64,000 nt of DNA from Thiosocius sp963736445 (GTDB lineage Bacteria > Pseudomonadota > Gammaproteobacteria > Chromatiales > Chromatiaceae), in assembly GCA_963736445.1 (NCBI GenBank), contig CAVTOY010000002.1, forward strand, positions 1 through 64,000. Direction: 5' to 3'. Within the stretch, counting starts at the first letter, position 1, and the number at the start of each line of letters is the position of its first letter. A program made the translations under genes and the position numbers. The notes beneath the pieces were generated by a model. That model searched no databases. It was not told the origin of the DNA and saw nothing but the letters and a program-made list of their open reading frames with translations. Below, one piece after another: positions 26,855-35,580 of this stretch.

Positions 26855-27586
26855 TCACGGTTTACGAAATACCATCAGATGTTGGGTTGGCAGCAGGTCC
26901 AGGGTTTCCTCCCAGACCAGCCCGATGGCGGCCATCTCCCGTTTCGCCTGGGCCTGGGTCATCTTGTGCAGCGGTTTTATCGGCAGCTCTGGGTCCTCGC
27001 CGCGATACTCGACGAGGAATAGCCGTCCCCCCGGCCGCAGGCCCTTGTGAATCCCATGCATCATCTCAAACGGGTGCGAAAACTCGTGATAGGTGTCCAC
27101 TAGCAGAACGGCGTCGACCCCCTGCGCCGGCAGCTTCGGATCATCGATGCTGCCGAGGATGGGCACTACGTTGTCGATTCCGCGGCGCGCCATGCGCTTC
27201 TCCACGATCGCCAGCATCTCCGGCTGGATGTCCACTGCGAACACGCGACCCTGGGGGACCCGTTGGCTGATGCGGAAGGTGAAGTAACCGGTGCCGGCAC
27301 CGATATCGGCGACCTCGGCGTCGGTGCGCAGCTGCAAGTGCTCCACCAGCACGTCGGGCAGCTCCTCTCGCGCCCGCGAGGCCCGCTCCAGCCAGCCGGC
27401 GCCCCGGTGACCCATCACGTGGGAGATCTCGCGCCCCATGTAGACCTTGCCGATGCCATCGCGGCTGGGGGTGATCTGACTGTAGCGGGGCGGGTCGGCC
27501 GGCGGCTGCAAGGCCACGGCGGTCATCGCCACCAGCGACAGCAGCGACAGGGTCAGAGTCGTTGCCAGGATTGAGCGTCGCGGCAT
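26855..27586 (-). CDS. exported class I SAM-dependent methyltransferase
   Basis: A 243-residue protein with a typical signal peptide (PRRSILATTLTLSLLSLVAM...VALQ) followed by a Rossmann methyltransferase. Motif I is VADIGAGTGYFTF, motif II VFAVDIQPEMLA, then VDAVLLVDTYHEF and GGRLFLVEYRGEDP. The start at 27586 is set by AGGAGG seven bases ahead. S-adenosylmethionine is cytoplasmic, so export of this enzyme is puzzling; it may act on a membrane substrate while anchored by an uncleaved signal. It follows the ABC exporter gene by 50 bases on the same strand. Confidence 0.82.
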   Translation of the reverse strand: MPRRSILATTLTLSLLSLVAMTAVALQPPADPPRYSQITPSRDGIGKVYMGREISHVMGHRGAGWLERASRAREELPDVLVEHLQLRTDAEVADIGAGTGYFTFRISQRVPQGRVFAVDIQPEMLAIVEKRMARRGIDNVVPILGSIDDPKLPAQGVDAVLLVDTYHEFSHPFEMMHGIHKGLRPGGRLFLVEYRGEDPELPIKPLHKMTQAQAKREMAAIGLVWEETLDLLPTQHLMVFRKP

Positions 27587-27636
27587 GCAGTGCCTCCTGT
27601 GACGAACCAAAGATGAAAAGAGGCGATGGAAACGCA

Positions 27637-29454
27637 TCAGGCGTCGGCCGCAAGGGCCGTAGACGGGGCGTTTGCCGGCCCGTCGCGAAACTGCAGCGCC
27701 GCGAGCCGAGCGTATAAGCCGCCGTGTGCGACCAGGTCATCGTGTCGTCCGGCGGCGACCACACGGCCTTCGTCCAGCACCAGGATTCGATCGGCCTTGC
27801 GCACCGTCGCGAGGCGATGCGCAATGACCAGGGTCGTGCGACCGGCCATCAGCTCTTCGAGGGCCAGCTGGACGGTCTTCTCGCTCTGCGCATCCAGCGC
27901 ACTGGTGGCCTCGTCGAGCAGTAGCACCGCGGGATCACGTAGCAGGGCCCTGGCGATGGCGATGCGCTGACGCTGCCCGCCGGACAGACGCACACCGCGT
28001 TCGCCGAGATAGGTGTCCAGGCCGTCGGGAAGCTGATCGAGAAAATCGCTCGCATGTGCTGCGACGGCGGCGCGGCGTATGTCGGCGTCGTTTACGTCTT
28101 GCTGACCGTAAGCGATGTTCTCGCGCGCACTGGTGCCGAAGATCACCGGCTCTTGCGGCACGACGGCGATGCGCTGGCGCAGTGCCGCGGGATCCGCGCT
28201 GCGTAGGTCCACACCGTCGAGCTCGATGCGGCCCTCCTGGGGATCGTAGAACCGCAACAGCAACTGCATTACCGTGGACTTGCCGGCACCAGACGGCCCG
28301 ACCAGGGCGACCGTCTCCCCCGGCTCAATCTGCAGGTCGATCGACCGCAGAACCGCCTGGTCCGGACGCGATGGGTAGCAGAACGAGACGCCCTTGAACG
28401 CCACCCTACCAGCCGCCGGGTCAGGCAGCGCCACCGGACGCGGCGGCGCGACCACCGCGGGACGGGTCGCCAGCAGCTCCAGCAGGCGTTCCGTCGCACC
28501 CGCTGCGCGCATCAACTCGCCGGCCACTTCGCTCAACGCCCCCACCGAACCGGCCACCAGCACGGCGAAGAATACAAAGGCCGATAATTCCCCTCCGGTC
28601 ATGCGCCCCGCCAGCACATCTTGACCACCGAACCAGAGTACGACCCCGATCGCGCAGAAGGTCAGCAGCATCACCAGGGAGGCGAGGGTCGCACTCATGC
28701 GCGAGCGCTCAGTGGCAGCGTCGAATGCGGACTCGACGTGTCCACCATACACGCGTCGGTCCACCGCCTCGTGGCGAAACGCCTGGACCGTACGGATCCC
28801 GTACAGGACCTCGTCGACGCTGGCCGCGACATCGGCGATGCGATCCTGGCTGATGCGCGAGAGTTGCCGGACGCGATGACCCAGCAGCCAGACCGGGACA
28901 ACGACCAGCGGGACTCCGACCAGCACCAGTAGGGTGAGCTTGAGGCTGGTGATCAACAGCATCACGATGCCGCCGACGATCAGCAGAAGGTTGCGGACGC
29001 TGGTTGCCAGCGTCGAGCCGACCACGCTCTGCAGCAGCGTCGTGTCGGTGGTCAGGCGCGAGATCACCTCGCCGGTGCGGGTCGACTCGAAAAAACCGAT
29101 ATCCAGGGTCAGGACGTGCGAGAACACCGCCTTGCGCAAGTCCGCCACGACGCGCTCGCCCAGCCAGTTGACTAGGTACACCCGGGCGCCCACCGACAAG
29201 GCCATCAGCGAGACCACCGCCAGGAACAGCAGCAGCGCATCGTTCAGCGCCGCGGCACTGCCGCTGCCGATACCCTTATCGACCACCTCGCGGATTACCA
29301 CGCCGAACGCGAGGACTGTCGCAGCCGCGACGACCAGCGCGGCGACGGCGAGCAGCAGCCGCCCGCGGTAGGGAAGCATAAAGTCGATCAGTTGGCGCAG
29401 GCCGCGCAGATCGCGGGACCTGGGACGCTCTTCAGTGGACGGATCGTAGCGCAT
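27637..29454 (-). CDS. ABC exporter, fused membrane and ATPase domains (MsbA/LmrA-like)
   Basis: A 605-residue half-transporter. Six membrane helices (about 30-320) are followed by the nucleotide-binding domain: Walker A GPSGAGKST (about 385), Q-loop VVPQEPVIF, signature RLSGGQRQRIAIARALLRD, Walker B AVLLLDEATSALD and H-loop VIAHRLATV. It should dimerise to export lipids, peptides or drugs. MsbA itself is usually next to lpxK; here there is none, so a general multidrug or lipid exporter is likelier. Confidence 0.9.
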   Translation of the reverse strand: MRYDPSTEERPRSRDLRGLRQLIDFMLPYRGRLLLAVAALVVAAATVLAFGVVIREVVDKGIGSGSAAALNDALLLFLAVVSLMALSVGARVYLVNWLGERVVADLRKAVFSHVLTLDIGFFESTRTGEVISRLTTDTTLLQSVVGSTLATSVRNLLLIVGGIVMLLITSLKLTLLVLVGVPLVVVPVWLLGHRVRQLSRISQDRIADVAASVDEVLYGIRTVQAFRHEAVDRRVYGGHVESAFDAATERSRMSATLASLVMLLTFCAIGVVLWFGGQDVLAGRMTGGELSAFVFFAVLVAGSVGALSEVAGELMRAAGATERLLELLATRPAVVAPPRPVALPDPAAGRVAFKGVSFCYPSRPDQAVLRSIDLQIEPGETVALVGPSGAGKSTVMQLLLRFYDPQEGRIELDGVDLRSADPAALRQRIAVVPQEPVIFGTSARENIAYGQQDVNDADIRRAAVAAHASDFLDQLPDGLDTYLGERGVRLSGGQRQRIAIARALLRDPAVLLLDEATSALDAQSEKTVQLALEELMAGRTTLVIAHRLATVRKADRILVLDEGRVVAAGRHDDLVAHGGLYARLAALQFRDGPANAPSTALAADA

Positions 29455-29528
29455 AGCGGGCCTTGGCCGACGACAGCCCGGCGGGTGAGCTTTCCAACTT
29501 AGACCTTAGCGCAAAGGCCGTCGCTGCT

Positions 29529-29612
29529 AGCCCGCTTTTCTCGCCGGGTTTCGTTGCGAGGGCAGCGAGCACAACAGTGTCCGCAGCAGGAAGTTGGTGA
29601 GAAAAGCGGGCT
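29529..29612. repeat. 84-bp element with 14-bp perfect terminal inverted repeats
   Basis: AGCCCGCTTTTCTC (29529-29542) is the exact reverse complement of GAGAAAAGCGGGCT (29599-29612). The right arm is preceded by GCAGCAGGAAGTTG, shared with copies at 53299, 60090 (inverted) and 39196. This appears to be a short non-autonomous repeat (MITE or REP-like) between the ABC exporter and a membrane-protein gene. No gene lies in 29455-29666. Confidence 0.7.
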
Positions 29613-29666
29613 GAGCAAAGGCGGCGTTTTGCAGCGCCAGCGCTGAAAGCGCGGGCGTAAGGCGAG

Positions 29667-30308
29667 CTACCCCGACTCATTGCGGTTTCTCATCAAGGCT
29701 GCGGCCAACGCCAATATCGCCGGCAGCGGCATCACCAGATCGCCGGGCATGCCGAGCACCCAGCCGCTGAACCCGGCGATTGACGCCCAGACAACAGGGA
29801 TTGCCAGCAGATGCAGCGGGATAGGTCCGGCGCTGTGCAGCAGCACGGCCAGGGTAAACAGCGCCGTAGGGCCGGGGGCCAGACCGACCAGCCGCAGGCC
29901 GCTGGCGGGTTGGCCGGCCAGATAATCGAGCAGCGGATAGATCAGGAGCGCGAATAGCCCGACCAGTATGCCGAGCCAACCCGCCAGATCGGTTCGCAGG
30001 CGCATACCGAGCCGTTGTCTTATCGGGCCCTGCCAGATCAAGATCACCCCTTGCAAGACGAACAGGCCGGCGTACGTCGGTGCGGCAAAATTGATGCGGG
30101 CGAAGTAATCGAACTGGAATACAAATCCCACCCACAACCAGCCCGATGCGAGCAGCGCACCGGCGATGCGCCCGCCATAGTGCGCGCCGAATGCCGCCGC
30201 TGGGATGACGCACAGGGTCAGCAGCGGCAGCAACGCGGTAATCGGCCAGAGTTCATGCAGGTAGCGCGTATAGAGAGCGAGCAGGGCCTCGGCGTTGTAG
30301 GGCAACAT
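29667..30308 (-). CDS. DUF6064-like integral membrane protein
   Basis: A 213-residue protein of unknown function with about six hydrophobic helices. It begins MLPYNAEALLALYTRY and contains GFVFQFDYFARINFAAPTYA and LVGLAPGPTALFTL, a pattern I associate with DUF6064. The ATG at 30308 lies two bases after the reductase stop, so it is translated from the same transcript. The start was chosen for this spacing and because upstream sequence lies in the reductase gene. Confidence 0.75.
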   Translation of the reverse strand: MLPYNAEALLALYTRYLHELWPITALLPLLTLCVIPAAAFGAHYGGRIAGALLASGWLWVGFVFQFDYFARINFAAPTYAGLFVLQGVILIWQGPIRQRLGMRLRTDLAGWLGILVGLFALLIYPLLDYLAGQPASGLRLVGLAPGPTALFTLAVLLHSAGPIPLHLLAIPVVWASIAGFSGWVLGMPGDLVMPLPAILALAAALMRNRNESG

Positions 30309-30310
30309 CG

Positions 30311-31258
30311 TCAGAGCGCGTCGACATAGTTGATCATACGCTGCCGGGTAGCCGCATCGGGCAGTGTGCCCCGCAGCACCGCCATATTCTCCTGCATATG
30401 ATCCAACCGAGAGGTGGCGGGGATGGCGCATGTCACCGCGGGATGGGAGACGATGAACTTCAACAAAAACTGCGCCCAGGTGTCGCAGCCGATCTCCGGG
30501 GCCCAGGCGGGCAGCGGATGACGCGCGAGGCGGTCGATCAGGTCGCCGCGACGAAACGGCCGGTTGACGATGACCGCGATGCCGCGGTCCGAGGCCAGCG
30601 GCAGCAGGCGCTGTTCCGCCTCGCGGTCGCTAATATTGTAGGTGAACTGCACAAAATCCAGCGGCTGCCTGGTCATCACCGTCGCGAGTTCATCATGCCG
30701 GCGACCGTGCGAGGTGGTGACGCCGATATAGCGCACCAGGCCTGCGTCGCGCGCGTCACGCAGGGTCTGCAGGTGGTCTTCCCAACTGACCAGATTGTGC
30801 ACCTGCATGAGATCGAAACGCTGCAGTCCCCATTGCTGCCGTGACGCCTGCATCTGCTGATTTCCCTCGGCACTGAACCAGGTCCACACCTTGGTGGCGG
30901 AGAACAGCGTCGCGGGATAGGCGAGCTGCTGGAGGCAGTGGCCGATCGCCGCCTCTGACGAACCGTACATCGGCGAAGAGTCGATCATACCGCCACCGGC
31001 GGCGAAGAAGGCGCGCAGTACCTTGACGCGGTCTGCCAGCAGCGCTGGATCCTGTCCGACGTTGAAGGTGATGTAAGAGCCCATGCCGATGACCGGGATT
31101 TTCGCGCCCGAACTCGGGACGGGCCGGCTGTGCAGGCTGTCCGCGGACCCAGGAAGCGGCGCCAACCCCAGGGCCTTGCCGGCACCCGCCGCCAACAGTA
31201 GCGTAAGAAAATGCCGGCGGCTCAGCCTCGGGTCGCCGGATTCACCATCGTCAGACAT
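30311..31258 (-). CDS. Tat-exported aldo/keto reductase family protein
   Basis: A 315-residue protein with a twin-arginine signal (LSRRHFLTLLLAAGAG) followed by an aldo/keto reductase barrel. Recognisable parts are the IPVIGMGSYITF strand, the catalytic Asp/Tyr region MIDSSPMYGSSEAAIG, the lysine of FSATKVW and QVHNLVSWEDHL. It ends with TCAIPATSRLDHMQEN, the usual NADPH-binding area. A periplasmic oxidoreductase needing NADPH is unusual; it may be imported with cofactor by Tat. It is paired with the membrane protein that follows. Confidence 0.86.
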   Translation of the reverse strand: MSDDGESGDPRLSRRHFLTLLLAAGAGKALGLAPLPGSADSLHSRPVPSSGAKIPVIGMGSYITFNVGQDPALLADRVKVLRAFFAAGGGMIDSSPMYGSSEAAIGHCLQQLAYPATLFSATKVWTWFSAEGNQQMQASRQQWGLQRFDLMQVHNLVSWEDHLQTLRDARDAGLVRYIGVTTSHGRRHDELATVMTRQPLDFVQFTYNISDREAEQRLLPLASDRGIAVIVNRPFRRGDLIDRLARHPLPAWAPEIGCDTWAQFLLKFIVSHPAVTCAIPATSRLDHMQENMAVLRGTLPDAATRQRMINYVDAL

Positions 31259-31699
31259 CTTGCCTTCTCCATTCTCTAGCCTGAAAATCTCACCGGCCGG
31301 CCAACGGCTGCCTGATGAGCGCTTGAACTTGCAATGGTAAAGGCTGGCATGAACCGATTTTTAGCAATACCAGCCTGTTTTCGCCGCTGGCCTATCGCGG
31401 TCCCGGCGGTGAGATTTCCAGCCCAGGGGCCGGGACAGGCTCCTCTTCGACACTTTGACCGGCCGGGGCGCCGAAAGACTCCGTTGTCGGCCGCATGATG
31501 TGATGACCCCTTCCGGAAACCCGCTGACGTTCGCTCGAGGTCCGCTCAAGCCGCCGCGCCGGAGGTCGCTAATTTCTGGAATATCCATCCGGTACGGTCG
31601 CTGCACAAATCCACGGACCAATTGCTGCGCCCTTAGCGGCCAGTGAGTGCGCGGCGACCTCTGGGCCACCGACCAAAGCGCTGCGGGGCGTCATCTGAT
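31259..31699. other. divergent non-coding region between the reductase and binding-protein genes
   Basis: About 440 bases with no convincing gene. The left half is the inverted-repeat element at 31285-31417. The remainder (31418-31699) should hold the promoter of the binding-protein operon, but I see no clear -35/-10 pair. Confidence 0.5.
31285..31417. repeat. 133-bp nested inverted-repeat element
   Basis: AAATCTCACCG (31285-31295) is exactly inverted at 31407-31417 (CGGTGAGATTT), and with one-base slips the arms extend to about 18 bases. A second, inner 7-bp perfect inverted repeat AGGCTGG/CCAGCCT lies at 31341-31347 and 31370-31376. The arrangement suggests a small MITE-like element or a structured RNA. 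No reading frame of interest is inside. Confidence 0.5.
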
Positions 31700-32647
31700 A
31701 TGCGAAAAGCCTCCATCTGCGGATTGCTGCTGGCCGTCGCGGCGATTCTTGTGCCGGCGATAGGACAGGCCGCACAGCCCCTGCGCATCGGCACCAATGT
31801 GTGGCCGGGCTATGAGCCGCTCTACCTGGCCGCCGAGCGTGAAAACTGGAAGTCGAAGCTCAATATCCGCATGGTCGAGTATCCATCGGCGACCGAGGTG
31901 ATACGGGCGTTTCGCAACCGCGCCCTCGAAGGGGCGGCGCTCACCCTGGATGAGGTGCTGACGTTGCGCGAGGCAAACATCCCGCTGAAGGTGATCGCCG
32001 TATTGGACATCTCATCCGGCGGTGATGTGATCCTGGCAAAGGCGGGTATCGCGCACTTTTCCGAGCTGGTGGGTCGGCGCATCGGGGTGGAAAGCAGCGC
32101 CTTGGGCGCCTACATTCTGACTAGGGCCCTAGAGCTGCACGGCATGACGCTGGATCAGCTCGAGGTCGTGCCCCTCGCCGTCAATGCCCATGAAGGTGCG
32201 TTCAGGGACGAGAAAGTGGATGCGGTGGTGACCTTCGAGCCGGTGCGGACCCGATTGCTGAACGCGGGGGCGCATGAGATATTCAGCAGTCGTGAGATCC
32301 CGGGCGAGGTCGTCGATGTCCTGGTCGTGCACGCGGATACGCTGCGCGCTGAGGGGCCAAGGTTGCGCGAGTTGCTGGCCGGATGGTTCCGTACGCTGGG
32401 CTATCTGCACGATGACCCGCTGGGCGCCGCGCGATTTACCGCGCAGCGATTGAAGATCACACCCGAACAGGTGGTGGCCAGTTATGCCGGGCTCGAGCTG
32501 CCAGGCCCGGCACAGAACCTGGCCCTGCTCAATGGCCCCTTGCAAGAGACGCTTTGGCGCCTGCAACAAACGCTGGTCAGCAAGCGCCTGCTGACCAGCG
32601 CCACCGCGACCGACGGACTGCTTTACGGCGGTCTGATTCCGCGTTGA
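31700..32647 (+). CDS. NMT1/SsuA-like periplasmic substrate-binding protein
   Basis: A 315-residue binding protein with a cleavable signal (SICGLLLAVAAILVPAIGQAAQ). The mature part has the NMT1/THI5 pattern: PLRIGTNVWPGYEPLYLAAE, FRNRALEGAALTLDEVLTL, GDVILAKAGI, RIGVESSALGAYIL and VDAVVTFEPVRTRLL. Relatives bind nitrate, taurine, sulfonates or thiamine precursors. There is no permease or ATPase beside it. Instead its stop overlaps the start of a membrane-bound GGDEF-EAL protein (TGATG), so it may serve as a ligand sensor for c-di-GMP signalling rather than as a transport component (inference). Confidence 0.85.
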   Translation: MRKASICGLLLAVAAILVPAIGQAAQPLRIGTNVWPGYEPLYLAAERENWKSKLNIRMVEYPSATEVIRAFRNRALEGAALTLDEVLTLREANIPLKVIAVLDISSGGDVILAKAGIAHFSELVGRRIGVESSALGAYILTRALELHGMTLDQLEVVPLAVNAHEGAFRDEKVDAVVTFEPVRTRLLNAGAHEIFSSREIPGEVVDVLVVHADTLRAEGPRLRELLAGWFRTLGYLHDDPLGAARFTAQRLKITPEQVVASYAGLELPGPAQNLALLNGPLQETLWRLQQTLVSKRLLTSATATDGLLYGGLIPR

Positions 32648-35529
32648 TGAAGGCGGTCATGAGTCGCCGCTCGCTGCGCGTCATCCTTCCTGGCCTGGTA
32701 GCCGCGTTTTTCCTGGCGACTACCTTGGTGGCCTACCTCACCAGCCGCCATTTCGTGTTGCAAGACATGGAAAAAAGTCTGCTGCAGGAGATGCGTGTTC
32801 GGCTCAATGCCACCCAGGGCACGGTGGAGCGTTTTCTGCTGCTGGGTGATGCCGAGGGCGTCAAGAAGGTCATCTCCGCCTTCGGCTCCGATCTGGACCT
32901 GCACGTACTACTGACGACCGACCGTGATGGCACGGTGCTGTCCTCGACGAATTATCACGAGGAGGGACACCCGTTGACGGCGCTGGGCTACGGTGCGGAT
33001 CCCACGATTATCGAACGGGTCACGCGCGACAAGATAAGCGAGGTGGCGGTCTCACCGGACAAACACTGGTTGACCGGTTACGTGAGCGTCTGCGATTCGC
33101 ATGCATCGGTTGGGCTCCGTGCGCGGCGCTGTGGCCTGTTGTTTCATCAGATCGATCTGCAGCACCACTACGACCAGTCACTGCAATCACTATACGGCCA
33201 GGCACGGATCATCGGTGTAGGCTTTGCATTCAGCGCCCTGCTGATGATGCTCATCGTGCACCGTCTGATCACCGTCCGCGTCGCGCGGATCGTGCAGGTG
33301 CTGGAGGGCTTCGGACGGGGGGTTCGCACGCAGCGTACCGATCTGAGCGGCAATGACGAACTGGCCCGGTTAGGCAGGTCGCTGGACGGCCTGTTGGACA
33401 AAGTCATTGTCGACGAGGCGGCGCTGCGGCGTAGCGAGCAGCTCAAGCAAGCGATTATCGATAGCGCAAACTCCTCCATTATTTCGACCGATGCGTCCGG
33501 TCTGATCCAGTCATTCAGTGCAGGGGCAGAGCGTATGCTCGGTTATCGAGCGGAAGAGGTCGTCGGTGTCGCCACGCCTGCGCTGATCCACGACGAACAC
33601 GAGGTCATCGAGCGGGCGGGGCAGCTGAGCAAGGAGCTCGGGCGCGAGATACTCCCGGGCTTCGAGGTGTTCGTCGCCAAGGCAGCTGACGGTGTGGCTG
33701 ATGAAAACGAGTGGACATACATCCGCAAGGATGGCGGCCGCCTGACGGTCAGCCTGTCGGTAACGGCTTTGTTCGACGACGATGATATCACCGGCTATCT
33801 CGGTGTGGCCCGTGATATCCGCGAGGAACAAGCCGTCGTGCAGCGTCTGAGGCTGGCCGAACAGGTATTCGAGAGTGCCGGCGAGGCCATCCTGGTAACC
33901 GATTCAGAGTGTCGCATCATCGATGTAAACCCGGCATATCTGGAGATCACCGGCTTTGATCGCGAGGATGTGATTGGCGCTACGCCGGCAATCGCAAAGT
34001 CCGGCCGACACGACGCGGAGTTTTACCGCGCGATGTGGCAGGACATCGAGCAGACGGGTCGCTGGTCCGGCGAGCTTTGGGATCGACGCCGCAGCGGTGA
34101 GCTTTTTCTGCAGTGGTTGACCATCAATGTAATGCGGGATGACGCTGGTCGGGCCTCTAACTATGTAGGGATCTTCAAGGACTTCACACAGCAAAAGGCG
34201 ATTGAGCAGAAGCTCGAGCGCATGGCCTATTACGATCCTCTGACAGGGCTGCCGAATCGCACATTGTTTCGAGATAGGCTGGAGCACCACATCGATCAGG
34301 CGAAGCGACGCAAAGAGTTCGCTGCCATCATGTTCATCGATCTGGATCGCTTCAAGTACGTCAATGATTCCCTAGGCCACGATATCGGCGACAAACTCTT
34401 GATCGAGGTTGCGCAACGTCTTAAGCAAACGCTGCGCCAGAGCGACACCCTAGCGCGCCTTGGCGGCGATGAGTTCACCGTAATTCTTCCGTCGCTCAAG
34501 GGCTTGGTGCATGCGGGTCATGTCGCCGATAAGCTGATCCAGGTCTTGCAGGCAGCCTTTAGTATCGGCGAGCATCAGGCGTACATCGGGGCCAGCATCG
34601 GGATCGCCATCTACCCGGATGACGGTGAGGACTTCGTGACCTTGACGAAGAACGCCGACACGGCGATGTATCTCGCCAAGCAGACTGGACGCGGGCGATA
34701 CAAATTCTTCACCACCGAAATGCATCAGGCGAATACTCGGCGCCTCGCCATTGAGGTGGGTCTGCGATCGGCGCTGGATCTCGGTCAGCTTCGTCTGCAG
34801 TATCAACCCATGCTGGAAATCGACAGCCGGCGTGTGCTGGGCTTCGAGGCCCTGCTGCGTTGGACTCACCCGCAGCTCGGAGAGATACCGCCGAGTGAAT
34901 TCATTCCGCTGGCGGAGGAAAATGGCACGATCGTGCCGATTGGCAACTGGGTGCTCGAGACCGCCTGCGCGCAGTTGAAGGCCTGGCAGGATGCAGGCCA
35001 CTCGGAGCTCCGACTGTCGGTCAATCTCTCGGCGCGACAGCTGCAGCATGATGGTCTGGTCGACGACGTGCGCGCTATTCTGAAGATGCTGGATCTGGCG
35101 GCTGAGGCACTGGATTTCGAGTTGACGGAAAGCCTGCTGATGGATGATGCGACGCGTTCACTGAGGGTGATGCAGGCCCTGCGCAGCCTGGGTGTCGGCA
35201 TATCCATCGACGATTTCGGTACCGGCTATTCTTCCCTGAGTTATCTGAAAAAGTTTCCGATTCAGACGCTGAAAGTGGATCGTTCGTTCGTGCGTGACAT
35301 AGTGACCGACCCGGACGACGCGGCGATCGTAAAGGCGATCCTTTCGCTGGCGGACCGGTTGAAGCTACAGGTGGTGGCGGAGGGAGTCGAGAATCTGGCA
35401 CAGCATGAGTTCCTGCGCCGCGAGGGATGCAGGCAGGCGCAAGGATATCACTATGCCCGACCATTGGATTCCGAAAAGGTGCTGCAGTATCTCGGCGCAG
35501 CCGAACGCGATTTCTATGCCGTAAGCTGA
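32647..35529 (+). CDS. membrane-bound PAS-GGDEF-EAL c-di-GMP protein
   Basis: A protein of about 960 residues. Two membrane helices (about 15-37 and 190-215) bracket a periplasmic region, followed by a HAMP-like segment, two PAS domains (IISTDASGLIQSFSAGAERM; ILVTDSECRIIDVNPAYLEI), a GGDEF domain with an intact GGDEF active site (ARLGGDEFTVILPS) and an EAL domain with FEALLRW, LSVNLSARQLQ, ELTESLLMDD and DDFGTGYSSLSYL. Both halves look catalytically competent, so it could make or degrade c-di-GMP. The start overlaps the binding-protein stop by one base; a second ATG at 32659 is possible. Confidence 0.9.
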   Translation: MKAVMSRRSLRVILPGLVAAFFLATTLVAYLTSRHFVLQDMEKSLLQEMRVRLNATQGTVERFLLLGDAEGVKKVISAFGSDLDLHVLLTTDRDGTVLSSTNYHEEGHPLTALGYGADPTIIERVTRDKISEVAVSPDKHWLTGYVSVCDSHASVGLRARRCGLLFHQIDLQHHYDQSLQSLYGQARIIGVGFAFSALLMMLIVHRLITVRVARIVQVLEGFGRGVRTQRTDLSGNDELARLGRSLDGLLDKVIVDEAALRRSEQLKQAIIDSANSSIISTDASGLIQSFSAGAERMLGYRAEEVVGVATPALIHDEHEVIERAGQLSKELGREILPGFEVFVAKAADGVADENEWTYIRKDGGRLTVSLSVTALFDDDDITGYLGVARDIREEQAVVQRLRLAEQVFESAGEAILVTDSECRIIDVNPAYLEITGFDREDVIGATPAIAKSGRHDAEFYRAMWQDIEQTGRWSGELWDRRRSGELFLQWLTINVMRDDAGRASNYVGIFKDFTQQKAIEQKLERMAYYDPLTGLPNRTLFRDRLEHHIDQAKRRKEFAAIMFIDLDRFKYVNDSLGHDIGDKLLIEVAQRLKQTLRQSDTLARLGGDEFTVILPSLKGLVHAGHVADKLIQVLQAAFSIGEHQAYIGASIGIAIYPDDGEDFVTLTKNADTAMYLAKQTGRGRYKFFTTEMHQANTRRLAIEVGLRSALDLGQLRLQYQPMLEIDSRRVLGFEALLRWTHPQLGEIPPSEFIPLAEENGTIVPIGNWVLETACAQLKAWQDAGHSELRLSVNLSARQLQHDGLVDDVRAILKMLDLAAEALDFELTESLLMDDATRSLRVMQALRSLGVGISIDDFGTGYSSLSYLKKFPIQTLKVDRSFVRDIVTDPDDAAIVKAILSLADRLKLQVVAEGVENLAQHEFLRREGCRQAQGYHYARPLDSEKVLQYLGAAERDFYAVS

Positions 35530-35580
35530 GAAACAGGCGTCAGACCGGGTTGCGTCCATCGGCCTTCCTGCAAAATGCAC

